DNA of 64,000 nt from Streptomyces sp. NBC_00223 (GCF_036199905.1 NZ_CP108109.1:558001-622000), one strand, 5' to 3'. Positions 1-11,287 are shown, numbered from the stretch's first letter. A program made the numbers and translations. The notes: generated by a model not told the origin, from the letters alone.

Positions 1-234
1 GGCGTCGGACCAGCGCGGGCCACCCGGCACGGCGCCTGTCCCGACGGGTTCCGCTTCGTCCTCTTCGGCCCGGGCGGTCGGCTGCGCGCCGACGCCGAGC
101 ACATCGCCCCACGCGCATCCCTCGACGGCCGCGTCCGGCAGCGCCTTCGCCAGTCCTCGGCGCACCTGCTCCAGGGTCACGTCATAACTGTCCGCACGCA
201 CACCTGTGCCGTGCACGAAAAGAATGGTCGTCAT
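1..234 (-). CDS. alpha/beta-hydrolase-like protein, N-terminal part (runs off the window)
   Basis: The first 78 codons are present. The protein starts MTTILFVHGTGVRADSY, and the FVHGTG segment is the usual first strand and oxyanion-hole turn of alpha/beta hydrolases. A later segment reads CAWGDVLG, and the visible end is acidic and Pro/Gly-rich. The catalytic Ser, Asp and His would lie outside the window, so substrate and activity cannot be stated. The start is ATG at 234, preceded on the reverse strand by a G-rich ribosome site (GGGGG). It is divergent from the paa operon. Confidence 0.6.
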   Translation of the reverse strand, partial: MTTILFVHGTGVRADSYDVTLEQVRRGLAKALPDAAVEGCAWGDVLGVGAQPTARAEEDEAEPVGTGAVPGGPRWSDA

Positions 235-651
235 CCCCGCCCCCTGGTCCCCACCCGGTCACCGCCTGCGATGAGGCGGCGGACAGCTCACTGTAGCGGC
301 AGAGCGTGACGAGAATTTCCCGTTCGCGAAAACCTCCGGCGGTCGGCCGCGCACACGTTCCGCAAGCGGCGAACGGGACAGGTGGGGCGGCTTCACCAGG
401 GGCTTTCCGCTCGGGTGGGGCCGGTCGGGCGGCGGACACGGGCGGCCAGGTCCGGGCGGCAGCGGACTGTACGGCGTGCGGCGGGCGATTCGGGCGCGGA
501 CCCGGCGGGCGGGTCCGGCCGGTGGCGGGACGTACGGCGCGGTGGGGGGCCGGCGCCGGCGGACTCACGGTTCACCCGGTCGGCGCTGTTGCCAGGGGCG
601 GCGGAATCGGTCAGACTTAACACCGAACGAACGGTCGGTTGGGAGGGTGTC
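235..651. other. divergent intergenic region upstream of paaA
   Basis: This 417-bp spacer separates the divergent hydrolase-like gene and paaA. Apart from the palindrome next to paaA (622-639), I see no coding signal with good start context, no RNA gene and no clear terminator. Long open frames here lack ribosome sites and look like GC-driven noise. Confidence 0.5.
622..639 (+). promoter_or_regulatory. palindromic operator before paaA, PaaR/TetR-type
   Basis: The sequence ACCGAACGAACGGTCGGT contains a perfect dyad of the form ACCG-NN-CG-NN-CGGT followed by NNGT. It sits directly upstream of the GGGAGGG ribosome site of paaA. As I recall it, the operator of the TetR-family phenylacetate repressor PaaR of actinobacteria (Corynebacterium) has the core ACCGNNCGNNCGGT, which this site matches. 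The outer left flank does not match. No paaR gene is in the window, so the regulator is inferred. Confidence 0.55.
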
Positions 652-1659
652 ATGGCCGCAGGCCCCGTCAGCAGCGCGCCGGGAGCGGAGGAAGAGCTCC
701 AGGCGCAGTTCGACGCCACCATCGGGAGGGACCAGCGCGTCGAGCCGCGGGACTGGATGCCCGACGGCTACCGCAGGACCCTGATCCGGCAGATGGCGCA
801 GCACGCGCACTCGGAGATCATCGGCATGCAGCCGGAGGGCGAGTGGATCACCCGGGCGCCCTCGCTGCGCCGCAAGGCGATCCTGTTCGCGAAGGTCCAG
901 GACGAGGCGGGCCACGGGCTGTATCTCTACTCGGCCGCCGAGACCCTGGGCGCGGACCGCGCGGACCTGACCCAGCGGCTGATCGACGGCCGCCAGAAGT
1001 ACTCGTCGATCTTCAACTACCCGACGCCGACCTTCGCCGACGTCGGAGTGATCGGCTGGTTCGTGGACGGCGCCGCGATCTGCAACCAGGTGCCGCTGTG
1101 CCGCAGTTCGTACGGCCCCTACGCCCGTTCCATGGTCCGGATCTGCAAGGAGGAGTCCTTCCACCAGCGGCAGGGCTACGAGTTGCTGATGACGATGATG
1201 CGCGGCACCCCGGCGCAGCGGGAGATGGTGCAGGACGCGGTGAACCGCTGGTGGTGGCCGTCGCTGATGATGTTCGGCCCGCCCGACGGCGACTCCCCCA
1301 ACTCCGCGGCCTCCATGGCCTGGAAGATCAAGCGGCACAGCAACGACGAGCTGCGCAGGCGGTTCGTGGACATGACGGTCCCGCAGGCCGAGCGGCTCGG
1401 TGTGACCCTCCCCGACCCCGAGCTGCGGTGGAACGAGGAGAGCGGCCGGCACGACTTCGGCACCCCCGACTGGTCCGAGCTCAAGCGGGTGATCAGCGGC
1501 GACGGTCCGTGCAACGAGGAAAGGGTGGCGCGGCGCAGGGCCGCCCACGAGGAGGGCGCCTGGGTACGCGAGGCGGCCACCGCCCACGCGGCCAAGCAGG
1601 CGGCGCGGGCCGAGCGGTCCGCCCGGGCGGCGCGGACACAGGAAGGGAGCGCGGCATGA
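652..1659 (+). CDS. paaA: 1,2-phenylacetyl-CoA epoxidase catalytic subunit PaaA
   Basis: PaaA is the diiron catalytic subunit of the multicomponent monooxygenase that converts phenylacetyl-CoA to the ring 1,2-epoxide, the first oxygenation step of aerobic phenylacetate breakdown. The 335-residue product has the ferritin-like core with ligand segments [13 protein letters not shown] (E..H) and [15 protein letters not shown] (E..H), and family-typical blocks such as [20 protein letters not shown]. The ATG at 652 is chosen over upstream in-frame starts because GGGAGGG lies just before it and homology begins there. The stop overlaps paaB (ATGA). It is first in the paaABCDE operon behind a PaaR-like palindrome. 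Confidence 0.96.
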   Translation: MAAGPVSSAPGAEEELQAQFDATIGRDQRVEPRDWMPDGYRRTLIRQMAQHAHSEIIGMQPEGEWITRAPSLRRKAILFAKVQDEAGHGLYLYSAAETLGADRADLTQRLIDGRQKYSSIFNYPTPTFADVGVIGWFVDGAAICNQVPLCRSSYGPYARSMVRICKEESFHQRQGYELLMTMMRGTPAQREMVQDAVNRWWWPSLMMFGPPDGDSPNSAASMAWKIKRHSNDELRRRFVDMTVPQAERLGVTLPDPELRWNEESGRHDFGTPDWSELKRVISGDGPCNEERVARRRAAHEEGAWVREAATAHAAKQAARAERSARAARTQEGSAA

Positions 1660-1964
1660 GCGAGACCACGGCGGCGGGCGCGAAGGGCGAATGGCCGCTC
1701 TACGAGGTGTTCGTCCGCGGCAAGCGCGGGCTGAACCATGTGCATGTCGGCTCGCTGCACGCCGCCGACGACAACATGGCGCTCACCCACGCCCGGGATG
1801 TCTACACCCGGCGCAACGAAGGGGTGTCCATATGGGTGGTGCGCTCCTCGCACATCGCCGCGTCGACCCGTGACGAGAAGGACCCGTTCTTCGCGCCGAG
1901 CGCCGACAAGGTCTACCGCCACCCCACCTTCTACGACATCCCCGACGATGTCCCGCACATCTGA
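1656..1964 (+). CDS. paaB: 1,2-phenylacetyl-CoA epoxidase subunit PaaB
   Basis: This is the small structural subunit of the phenylacetyl-CoA epoxidase. The 102-residue product matches the PaaB family over its length: [48 protein letters not shown] and a C-terminal block containing [10 protein letters not shown]. PaaB has no catalytic residues. It is known to join PaaAC heterodimers into the larger complex. The start overlaps the paaA stop by four bases (ATGA), which indicates translational coupling, and paaC follows 13 bp downstream. Confidence 0.95.
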   Translation: MSETTAAGAKGEWPLYEVFVRGKRGLNHVHVGSLHAADDNMALTHARDVYTRRNEGVSIWVVRSSHIAASTRDEKDPFFAPSADKVYRHPTFYDIPDDVPHI

Positions 1965-1977
1965 GGAGAGGGACGGC

Positions 1978-2904
1978 ATGAGCGACGCTTCCGACGACCA
2001 CGTCTATCTCTCCCTGGCCGACGGGCAGGAGGACGGCGACGCCCAGTGGGCGTTCGGCACGGGCTTCGAGGACCCGCTGCACGGCGTCGACCAGTCCGTG
2101 CGCCCCGGGACCGACACCGCCGCGCTGACCGCTTGCCTGCTGGCGCTCGGGGACGACGCCCTGGTCGGCGCCCAGCGGCTGGCCCAGTGGTGCACCCGCG
2201 CCCCGGAGCTGGAGGAGGAGGTGGCGCTGGCCAATATCGGCCTCGACCTCCTGGGCCAGGCCCGGCTGCTGTACGCGCGCTGCGGGCAGGTGGACGGCAC
2301 CGGCCGGAGCGAGGACGCGTACGCCTACTTCCGCGACCCGGCCGAATTCCGCAATGTACGGCTGACCGAGCTGCCCAACGGGGACTTCGCCTTCTCCGTC
2401 ACCCGGCTGCTGGCGCTGTCCGCCTGGCGGCTGGCGCTCTTCGGGCAGCTCGCCTCGGCGGCTGACCCGGTGCTGGCGGCGGTCGCCGCGAAGGGTGTGC
2501 CCGAGCTGACCTACCACCGCCAGTTCGCCGCCGAGTGGGCGATACGGCTGGGCGACGGCACCGAGGAGTCGCACCGCCGGATGCGGGCGGCGGTCGACGC
2601 GGTCGCGCCCTGGCTCGACGAGCTCTTCGCCGACGGCCTGTTCACCGGCCACCCGGAGTTCGCGGTGGACATGGCGGCCGTGCGCGAGGAGACGGAGGCC
2701 GTGCTGCGGCAGGTGCTGACGGCCGCCGGGCTGGACCGCCCGGAGGACCGCCCGGCGCCGGACCCGATGGACCCGGCGCCGTCCGGGGCCGAGGGCGGCC
2801 GGCCTCACGGCGGTGGGCGGACCGGTGAGCACACCGAGCATCTGGCCCCGCTGCTGGCCGAGTTGCAGAGCGTGGCCCGCGCGCACCCGGAGGCGACATG
2901 GTGA
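1978..2904 (+). CDS. paaC: 1,2-phenylacetyl-CoA epoxidase structural subunit PaaC
   Basis: PaaC is the ferritin-fold partner of PaaA. It holds the structure of the epoxidase but lacks a functional diiron site. The 308-residue product carries the family segments LGDDALVGAQRLAQWC, EEVALANIGLDLLGQARLLY, LTELPNGDFAFSVTRL and KGVPELTYHRQFAAEW. A Pro/Gly-rich insert (about residues 255-285, PEDRPAPDPMDPAPS and a GGG stretch) breaks the C-terminal region and is longer than in the E. coli protein. GGAGAGGGACGGC precedes the ATG. The 3' end overlaps paaD by 7 bp. Confidence 0.95.
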   Translation: MSDASDDHVYLSLADGQEDGDAQWAFGTGFEDPLHGVDQSVRPGTDTAALTACLLALGDDALVGAQRLAQWCTRAPELEEEVALANIGLDLLGQARLLYARCGQVDGTGRSEDAYAYFRDPAEFRNVRLTELPNGDFAFSVTRLLALSAWRLALFGQLASAADPVLAAVAAKGVPELTYHRQFAAEWAIRLGDGTEESHRRMRAAVDAVAPWLDELFADGLFTGHPEFAVDMAAVREETEAVLRQVLTAAGLDRPEDRPAPDPMDPAPSGAEGGRPHGGGRTGEHTEHLAPLLAELQSVARAHPEATW

Positions 2905-3431
2905 CCACCCTTTCCCGGATCGACGCACAGCTCGAGCGCGCCCGTGCCCGGCGGATCGCCGCGCAGGTGCCCGACCCCGAGCTGCCCATGCTGACGCTGG
3001 CCGACCTCGGCGTCCTGCGCGACGTGGAGGTCGGCCCCGACGGCACCGTGACCGCGAGCCTGACACCCACGTACTCCGGCTGTCCCGCGATAGCCGAGAT
3101 GCGCGCCGATGTCGACGCGCGGCTGCGCAGGGCGGGCTTCGCGCGGGTGGAGATCCGTACGGTGCTCGACCCGCCGTGGACCAGCGACTGGATCACCCCG
3201 GACGGACACCGCAAGCTCCGCGCGTACGGCATCGCGCCGCCCGGCCCGGCGCCCCGGCACGCGCCGGGACCCGTACCGCTGGTGCTGGGTGCCGTGCGGC
3301 GGGCCGTGGAGTGTCCGCGGTGCGGCTCGGCGGACACCGAGGAGACCTCGCGGTTCTCCGCGACCGCCTGCAAGTCCCTGTGGCGCTGCCGCGCCTGCCT
3401 GGAACCCTTCGAGCACGTCAAGGAGCTGTGA
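2898..3431 (+). CDS. paaD: 1,2-phenylacetyl-CoA epoxidase subunit PaaD (DUF59/MIP18-type assembly factor)
   Basis: PaaD is needed for phenylacetyl-CoA epoxidase activity and is thought to assist iron-sulfur or diiron maturation. Residues about 20-110 form the DUF59 domain (VPDPELPMLTLADLGVLRDV, TPTYSGCPAIAEM with the conserved Cys). A C-terminal zinc-ribbon-like part follows with two Cys pairs, CPRCGS and CRACLEPFEH. Length is 177 residues, normal for the family. The GTG/ATG region overlaps the paaC end, and the stop shares one base with the paaE start (TGATG), so all five subunits are coupled. Confidence 0.94.
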   Translation: MVTTLSRIDAQLERARARRIAAQVPDPELPMLTLADLGVLRDVEVGPDGTVTASLTPTYSGCPAIAEMRADVDARLRRAGFARVEIRTVLDPPWTSDWITPDGHRKLRAYGIAPPGPAPRHAPGPVPLVLGAVRRAVECPRCGSADTEETSRFSATACKSLWRCRACLEPFEHVKEL

Positions 3432-4546
3432 TGGCCCCGACCCCGAGCACCGGCGCGCGCCCCGCCGCCACCGCCCGGCCGCGGCGCCGGCCCGCGTTCC
3501 ACCGTCTGCGGGTCGCCGACGTCCGGCCGCTGTGCGAGGACGCCGCGGTCGTCAGCTTCGAGATACCCGGTGAGCTGGCCGGGGAGTTCGCCCACCGGCC
3601 GGGTCAGTCGCTCACCCTGCGCCGGGAGATCGAGGGCCGCGACGAGCGCCGCTCGTACTCCATATGCTCGCCCGCGGGCGCCGCGCCGCGCATCGGTGTG
3701 CGGGAGGTGCCCGGCGGGCTGTTCTCCTCGTGGCTGGTGCACGAGGTGCGCCCCGGCGACATGGTCGAGGTGATGGCGCCGACCGGCTTCTTCACCCCGG
3801 ATCCGGGCACGCCCGGCCACCATGTGCTGATCGCCGCGGGTTCCGGGATCACCCCCATGGTCTCGATCGCCGAGTCCGTGCTGGCCGCCGACCTCCGTTC
3901 GCGGGTCACCCTCTTCTACGGCAACCGGCGCACGGCCACGGTGATGTTCGCCGACGAGCTGGCCGACCTCAAGGACCTCTACCCGGACCGGCTGCAGATC
4001 GCGCACGTGCTGTCGCGCGAGCCCCGCGAGGCCGAGCTGTTCTCCGGCCGACTGGACGCCAGGCGGCTGAGCGCGCTGATCGACGGCCTGGTCGACGTGG
4101 GCAGCGCCGACCACTGGTGGCTGTGCGGCCCGCACGGCATGGTCACCGACGCCCAGAAGGTGCTGGCCGAACTGGGCGTACCGGAGGAGCGGGTGCACCA
4201 GGAGCTGTTCTTCGCCGACGACGAGCCCGTCACGGAGACCCGGCACGAGGACCGCGCCGCCGACGGCCCGGTCAGTCAGGTCACCATCGTCCTCGACGGC
4301 CGGGCGACCACCGCCGCGCTGCCGATGGACGGCACCGTCCTGGAGGGTGCCCAGCGCACCCGCCCCGACCTGCCGTTCGCCTGCAAGGGCGGGGTCTGCG
4401 GCACCTGCCGGGCCCTGGTCACCGAGGGCGCGGCCGACATGCGGCGCAACTTCGCCCTGGAGGCGGCCGAGGTCTCCGCCGGTTATGTGCTGACCTGCCA
4501 GTCCTTCCCGGCCTCCGACACCCTCACCGTCGACTACGACAGCTGA
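3431..4546 (+). CDS. paaE: 1,2-phenylacetyl-CoA epoxidase reductase PaaE
   Basis: PaaE passes electrons from NADPH to the PaaA diiron site. Domain order in the 371-residue product is an FAD-binding barrel (about 20-125, with RRSYSICSP), an NADPH-binding domain (about 130-250, beginning LIAAGSGITPMVS and ending with the LCGPHGM motif), and a C-terminal plant-type 2Fe-2S ferredoxin (about 285-371, CKGGVCGTCRALV plus a distal Cys in LTCQSFP). All four cluster cysteines are present. It is the last gene of the operon and is followed 18 bp downstream by a strong hairpin terminator. Confidence 0.96.
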   Translation: MAPTPSTGARPAATARPRRRPAFHRLRVADVRPLCEDAAVVSFEIPGELAGEFAHRPGQSLTLRREIEGRDERRSYSICSPAGAAPRIGVREVPGGLFSSWLVHEVRPGDMVEVMAPTGFFTPDPGTPGHHVLIAAGSGITPMVSIAESVLAADLRSRVTLFYGNRRTATVMFADELADLKDLYPDRLQIAHVLSREPREAELFSGRLDARRLSALIDGLVDVGSADHWWLCGPHGMVTDAQKVLAELGVPEERVHQELFFADDEPVTETRHEDRAADGPVSQVTIVLDGRATTAALPMDGTVLEGAQRTRPDLPFACKGGVCGTCRALVTEGAADMRRNFALEAAEVSAGYVLTCQSFPASDTLTVDYDS

Positions 4547-4563
4547 CGCGGGGCCGTACAAGC

Positions 4564-4605
4564 CGGTCCGGGGCCCGTGTGTTCGCCGGGCCCCGGACCG
4601 TTGTT
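4564..4605. terminator. hairpin terminator between paaE and the convergent CBM56 gene
   Basis: A perfect 14-bp GC stem (4564-4577 pairing with 4587-4600, CGGTCCGGGGCCCG) with a 9-nt loop is followed by TTGTT on the forward strand. It sits 18 bp after the paaE stop and about 100 bp after the end of the convergent gene. It fits a rho-independent terminator, possibly acting in both directions. Confidence 0.75.
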
Positions 4606-4708
4606 CCGTTGTCGTACGGTGCGCCGCCGCACTTACGTGCGGCGCCGCTGTTCCGTACCGGCGGCTCGCCCGCCACCGCCGGCACAGCGCCTCATCGGCG
4701 CCGCCGCG

Positions 4709-7102
4709 CTACGGGTAGGAGACCACGTAGCTCGGTGTGGTGTCGCTCGATGTGACGGCGCCCGTGTCGTTGATGACATGCGTGATGGTGCCGACGTTGC
4801 CGAGCGAGACGGTCAGCAGGTCGTGGAACTTCACGCCCGAGGTGTTGGGCACCTCGAACGCGTGGTAGCTGTTGACCGCCGGATTGACGTTGAAGTAGCA
4901 GTAGCTGCCCAGGCCCCAGGCCTCATGGGTGGTCACGCCCGTCCCCACCTTGTAGGCGGCGTAGCCGTTGACCCCCGAGGCGCTGTTCCACGACGCCTGG
5001 TTGGGCACGTCATAGGGCATCTCGTTCTGGAAGAAGATCGTCTTGCCGCCCTGCCCGTTCCACACCACCTCGTACTTCTGGTAGTGCTCGACGAACAGGC
5101 CGGTCGCCTCGACGTTGGCGCCGTTGACGATCAGGCCGGTGTCCGCGGTGTTGATGGTCCAGCCGACCGTGCCCGCGTTGCCGTGGTCGGCGCGCCAGGC
5201 CCAGATGTGGTCGATGATCGTATTGCTGCTGTTGACGATGAGGCTGGTGGTCGCCTTGCCCACCTTCTCACCGCCGATCCGGAAGAAGACGTCCTGGATC
5301 GTGGTCGGGTTGGACGCGTGGCTCGCGGACGACCCGGAGGGGCCGACCGTCAGCAGCGCGGCGGAGTTGGTGGTGCCCGCGTCGAAGAGCAGGCCCTTGA
5401 GGCGCACGCCGTCCACGTCGGCGACCTGCATCGCGTTGACCCCGTTGTCCGGGACGAAGGTCGGGTAGCCGATGCCGAGGACGGTCGTGTTGGCCTTGGT
5501 GATGTTGAGCGTCTGGTTCAGGTGGTAGACGCCCGGGGTGACGAACAGGTTGCAGCCCTGGGAGAGCGCGGTGTTGATGGTCGCGGCGGTGTCACCGGCC
5601 TTGACCACGTAGAACTGGCTCATCGGCAGCGAGGTGCCCGCGGTGCTGCCGTTGGCCCAACTGGGGCCGGAGGCGTTGGTGCGCAGCGACGGCAGGAAGA
5701 CCCGGTACTTGCCGGAGCCGTCCACATACAGGTAGGGCACGTCGCGGGAGACCGGGGTGGAGGACAGGGTGGTCTCGGGCGGGTTGGGGAAGGTGTTCGC
5801 CGGGGCGCCGTTCACCCCGGAGAAGACCATGTTCCACACGCCGCCGTCCCAGCTGCCGAAGTTGCTGTCGCGGGTGTACCACTGCTGCTGGGAGATGGAC
5901 GCGGCCTGGCCGCTGACCTTGGTGTCCGCGACATAGCCGCCGCTCGCCCAGCCGTAGCTGGCCGGGTAGAGGGCGAGCCCGCCGTGCACGTCGATCCGGC
6001 GGAAGGGGGCGGCCTGTGCCACCGCCCACCGGTCGGTTCCGCCACCGGGGTTGATGGCCAGGTTCTCCGCCGAGCGCCAGAAGTTCTGCGTCGCGTTGCC
6101 CGCGTCCGAGGCGTTGAAGGCGTCCACGGTGATGTTGCCGTTGATCGTCACGTCGTCCGGGTTCTGGCCCAGGCCGGCCACCGAGGTGTAGAAGCCGACG
6201 TTGTCGTTGACGTTGTACGTGCCCGGCTTGAACAGGTCGGCGACCCGGTTCTCGCTGAACTGGGCGCTCTGGGTGTCCTTCATCTGGTTGAAGTGCGCGT
6301 CGAGCTGTCCCTGGATCGTGGCGGCCGACATGCTCGGGTCGTAGATGTGCACGTTCGGCCCGAAGTTGGGGGTGTCGGACTGCGCGGGGCAGCCGCCCGA
6401 CGTCGTGCCGATCGTGAAGGTGGCGCTCGCCACGGCGGAGTTGGTCAGCCCGGACTTCACCGCGATGGCCTGCACCGTGGTGGTGGCAGAGATGGTGAGC
6501 GCTCCGCCGTAGGTGGCCGAACTCGCCGTCGGCGTGGAGCCGTCCAGGGTGTAGTGGACGGCCGCGCCGCTGGTCGCGTCGGAGATCGTCACGGACTGCG
6601 CCGAGGTGAAGGAGCCGCCGGCCGGGCTGAAGGTCGGGGTGGCGACCGTACCGCCGGTCCCGCCCGTACCGCCGCCGGTGGTGGTGGTCCCGCCGCTGCC
6701 CTGGGTGTACGTGAAGTGCGGGGTGTCGTACTGCGGGCCGCTCTTCTCGTAGGTGAACCAGTACTCCAGCACCGTGCCCGTGGTCAGCGAACTGACGGTC
6801 TGCGTCCAGGTGCCGGAGGTGTTGGTCATCCGGAAGTTCTGCTGGTTCGCGCCGTTGACCAGGTAGTGCACATCGACGTAGGCCGCGGCCGTGGTGGGCT
6901 TGAAGGTGATCTGCGCCTGCGTCGAGCTGAGCTGGGAGACGCTCTGGGTGTAGTCGGAGGAGTCCGCCGAGGCGGTCCCGGCGGCCCCGAGCAGGCCCAG
7001 CAGTCCGGCCAGGGCGAGCACGAGTGCGCCGAACAGGGCGACGGTACGCCGGTACGGGTGCTGCCGGGGCTCTGCGGCACCCGGCGGAAGGAGTGTGCGC
7101 AT
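4709..7102 (-). CDS. secreted CBM56 / beta-helix protein, GH55-like, probably beta-1,3-glucan active
   Basis: This is a 797-residue exported protein. It has an Arg-containing signal peptide (about 18-46, hydrophobic AALFGALVLALAGLLGLLG-type core, AXA-like cleavage). A CBM56-like beta-1,3-glucan module follows (about 48-135, YTQSVSQLSSTQAQITFKP and VLEYWFTYEKSGPQYDTPHF), then a Gly/Thr linker and a CHB_HEX-like Ig domain (about 155-235, VHYTLDGSTPT). A large repeat-rich catalytic-type domain ends the protein (about 240-797; FGPNVHIYDPSM, LFKPGTYNVNDNVGFYTSVAGLG, FWRSAENLAI, DHIWAWRADHG). Such domains are often labelled adenylyl cyclase in databases but look like GH55 parallel beta-helices. GAAAGGA precedes the ATG. 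A LacI-type operator lies about 128 bp upstream. Confidence 0.75.
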   Translation of the reverse strand: MRTLLPPGAAEPRQHPYRRTVALFGALVLALAGLLGLLGAAGTASADSSDYTQSVSQLSSTQAQITFKPTTAAAYVDVHYLVNGANQQNFRMTNTSGTWTQTVSSLTTGTVLEYWFTYEKSGPQYDTPHFTYTQGSGGTTTTGGGTGGTGGTVATPTFSPAGGSFTSAQSVTISDATSGAAVHYTLDGSTPTASSATYGGALTISATTTVQAIAVKSGLTNSAVASATFTIGTTSGGCPAQSDTPNFGPNVHIYDPSMSAATIQGQLDAHFNQMKDTQSAQFSENRVADLFKPGTYNVNDNVGFYTSVAGLGQNPDDVTINGNITVDAFNASDAGNATQNFWRSAENLAINPGGGTDRWAVAQAAPFRRIDVHGGLALYPASYGWASGGYVADTKVSGQAASISQQQWYTRDSNFGSWDGGVWNMVFSGVNGAPANTFPNPPETTLSSTPVSRDVPYLYVDGSGKYRVFLPSLRTNASGPSWANGSTAGTSLPMSQFYVVKAGDTAATINTALSQGCNLFVTPGVYHLNQTLNITKANTTVLGIGYPTFVPDNGVNAMQVADVDGVRLKGLLFDAGTTNSAALLTVGPSGSSASHASNPTTIQDVFFRIGGEKVGKATTSLIVNSSNTIIDHIWAWRADHGNAGTVGWTINTADTGLIVNGANVEATGLFVEHYQKYEVVWNGQGGKTIFFQNEMPYDVPNQASWNSASGVNGYAAYKVGTGVTTHEAWGLGSYCYFNVNPAVNSYHAFEVPNTSGVKFHDLLTVSLGNVGTITHVINDTGAVTSSDTTPSYVVSYP

Positions 7103-7229
7103 GGCGGTGTCCTTTCACCCGGGTTCATGGAGTGAACGCCCGGGTCAGCGCGGAGTTGTGGGGGTGGATCGCGCTTGAAACTACGCATTCAGGCCACAGA
7201 TCGGGCCGTGAGCCTTGGATTGTGCGAAT

Positions 7230-7243
7230 TGAGAACGCTCTCA
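7230..7243 (-). promoter_or_regulatory. LacI/CebR-type operator upstream of the CBM56 gene
   Basis: TGAGAACGCTCTCA is an inverted repeat centred on CG with one mismatched pair. It resembles the 14-bp operators of LacI-family sugar repressors of Streptomyces such as CebR and BglR (TGGGAGCGCTCCCA). It lies 128 bp upstream of the CBM56 gene start, where sugar-controlled repression of a polysaccharide-degrading enzyme would be expected. Which regulator binds it is not shown. Confidence 0.6.
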
Positions 7244-7345
7244 GTCTGCGTATCAGGGACTCTCTGGATCCGTTAGGCAGTGTCAAGTCATGACGGGGTA
7301 CAGTCAAGACAGCGCGCAGGATTCATCTCTTGAACGCCGGACATG

Positions 7346-7390
7346 CCTCGGGGGGCGGGCGGTGGTGAAGTCTCCGCCCGCCCCCCGAGG
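7346..7390. terminator. 17-bp perfect hairpin downstream of idh
   Basis: Positions 7346-7362 pair perfectly with 7374-7390 (CCTCGGGGGGCGGGCGG arm) across an 11-nt loop. It lies about 120 bp beyond the reverse-strand idh stop and upstream of the divergent CBM56 promoter region. A second, shorter hairpin (7477-7484 with 7493-7500) is closer to the stop. No T run follows, as is common for actinomycete terminators. Confidence 0.65.
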
Positions 7391-7512
7391 GGCAGTTCAG
7401 CCGGTACGCGGGGGCCGGGGCCCCGGTGCTGTCGGGTCCGGCGGACCCGCGCGCCCGGCGTTGCCGGGCCCGGGCGCCGGCGGCTTCAGCCGGCCGCCGG
7501 CGCTCCCGCGGC

Positions 7513-9779
<2,267 letters not shown>

Positions 9780-9830
9780 CGCACCCGCCGTCTTCTCGAC
9801 AGCGCCCGCCCCCGCACCCGCCCGCGGCGC

Positions 9831-9861
9831 TCCGATCAGGCCGGACCCGGCCTTGATCGGA
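9831..9861. terminator. hairpin between the LacI gene and idh
   Basis: TCCGATCAGGCCGG pairs with CCGGCCTTGATCGGA (14 bp with one bulged base, very short loop). It lies about 190 bp after the reverse-strand LacI gene and upstream of idh, so it probably insulates the two. No other gene is evident between 9733 and 10048. Confidence 0.5.
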
Positions 9862-10048
9862 GCGCCCGCGACCGTACGGCGGGAAGCGCCGGTACCGGGT
9901 GAAATGGGTTGATCCTCATCGGCGCCGGGTACGACTCGCGCGGGCGAAGGCGCGGAGGCTGCGCCTGGGCACGAGGTGCGGGTTCTGGCGGACATCCGCG
10001 AGCTGGACCTCGCCGACGTCGTTACGCCTCGGGCGGTGCGGGAACGGC

Positions 10049-11074
10049 TCAGCGCGACGGGCGGGGCGGTGGGGCGGAGCTGTGGCGGACGACCAGGTGC
10101 GTGGCCAGTTCGACGCGGAGCACGTCGGGGGACTCGCCCTGGACCAGTTGAAGGAGGGTGCGGGCCGCCGCCAGGCCCATCTCGGCCAGCGGCTGGCGGA
10201 CCGTGGTGAGCGGGGGCGGGGACCAGCGGGCCTGCGGCAGGTCGTCGAAGCCGACCACGCTGAGGTCGTCGGGGACCCGCAGACCGTGCTGCCGGGCGGC
10301 CTCGTAGACGCCCAGGGCCATCTGGTCGCTGGAGGCGAAGACGGCGGTCGGCGGCCGGTCGAGGTCCAGCAGCGCCGTGCCCTGGGCGAAGCCCGACTCG
10401 TGCGAGAAGTCGCCCTGCCGGACGAGCGCGTCGTCGGTTTCGGCCCCGGCCACGTCGAGCGCGGCGCGGTAGCCGTCGAGCCGGGCCCGGCTGCACAGCA
10501 GGGTCGGCGGCCCGGCGATCATGCCGATCCGGCGGTGGCCGAGCGACAGCAGGTGCTCGACGGCGCTGCGGCCCCCGGCCCAGTTGGTCGCGCCGATCGT
10601 CGGGATGTCGAAGGTGGGTACGCCCGCCGGGTCGATGACGACCGTGGGCATGCCCAACCGGCTAAGTTCCGCGTGCAGTTGGGGAGCGAGTTCGGAGGTG
10701 ACGAGGATCGCGCCGTCGGAGTTGCGGGCCCGTACGCCGGCCAGCCACTGCTGCGCCGAGGTGGCTCGATGGTGGACCGCGGAGACGATGGCGCCCACCC
10801 CGGCCTCGTGCGTCACCTTCTCCACGCCGCGCAGGATCTCCACCGCCCAGGGGCTGTCGAGGTCGTTGAAGACGAGGTCGATCAGATTGGCCCGGTTCTC
10901 GGCCCTGGGCGCGCGGCGCCGGTAGCCGTGCCGGGCGAGCAGTTCCTCGACCCGGCGGCGGGTGGCCGGCGACACGTCGTTGCGGCCGTTCAGCACGCGG
11001 GAGACGGTCGGCAGCGAGACACCGGCCTCACGCGCGATGTCGGCGATCGTCACGCGACCCGCGCGCTCTGTCAC
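10049..11074 (-). CDS. LacI/GalR-family transcriptional regulator
   Basis: This is a sugar-responsive DNA-binding repressor of 341 residues. The N-terminal lacI HTH and hinge helix are clear ([44 protein letters not shown]). They are followed by a periplasmic-binding-like ligand domain ([82 protein letters not shown]). The start is a GTG at 11074 (or 11077) 5-8 bases after GGAGGAGG. It is divergent from a palindrome at 11270-11287 that is a likely operator, but no intact catabolic gene lies on the other side. Confidence 0.92.
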   Translation of the reverse strand: MTERAGRVTIADIAREAGVSLPTVSRVLNGRNDVSPATRRRVEELLARHGYRRRAPRAENRANLIDLVFNDLDSPWAVEILRGVEKVTHEAGVGAIVSAVHHRATSAQQWLAGVRARNSDGAILVTSELAPQLHAELSRLGMPTVVIDPAGVPTFDIPTIGATNWAGGRSAVEHLLSLGHRRIGMIAGPPTLLCSRARLDGYRAALDVAGAETDDALVRQGDFSHESGFAQGTALLDLDRPPTAVFASSDQMALGVYEAARQHGLRVPDDLSVVGFDDLPQARWSPPPLTTVRQPLAEMGLAAARTLLQLVQGESPDVLRVELATHLVVRHSSAPPPRPSR

Positions 11075-11269
11075 CACCTGTGCCTCCTCCGCAGACTGCC
11101 CCCAGCATAGGCAGCCGCGGCGGACCGGTCCGCCGCCCACCGGCCGAACGCCCGTACCGGCACCGCGCGGGCCGTACCCTCTCAGTCCACGGTCGGCGTC
11201 GGCGCTCCCCCGATTCCACCGGCGACCCTTGACGCCGGCCCACCGCCCCTCCTACGGTCGGCTGCAACT

Positions 11270-11287
11270 TTCCGGAACGTTCCGGAA
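11270..11287. promoter_or_regulatory. 18-bp perfect palindrome, likely operator of the adjacent LacI regulator
   Basis: TTCCGGAACGTTCCGGAA is a perfect dyad centred on CG, the hallmark of LacI-family operators. It lies about 195 bp upstream of the LacI gene start. On the forward side only a 27-codon reading frame follows before the convergent LLM gene. Autoregulation and/or control of a lost neighbour is the simplest reading. Confidence 0.65.

Noticed and set aside
4577-7135. Long forward open frame of about 850 codons
   Set aside because: It is antisense to the CBM56 gene, has no ribosome site or family match, and its Val/Arg/Gly-rich composition is typical of GC-driven shadow frames.
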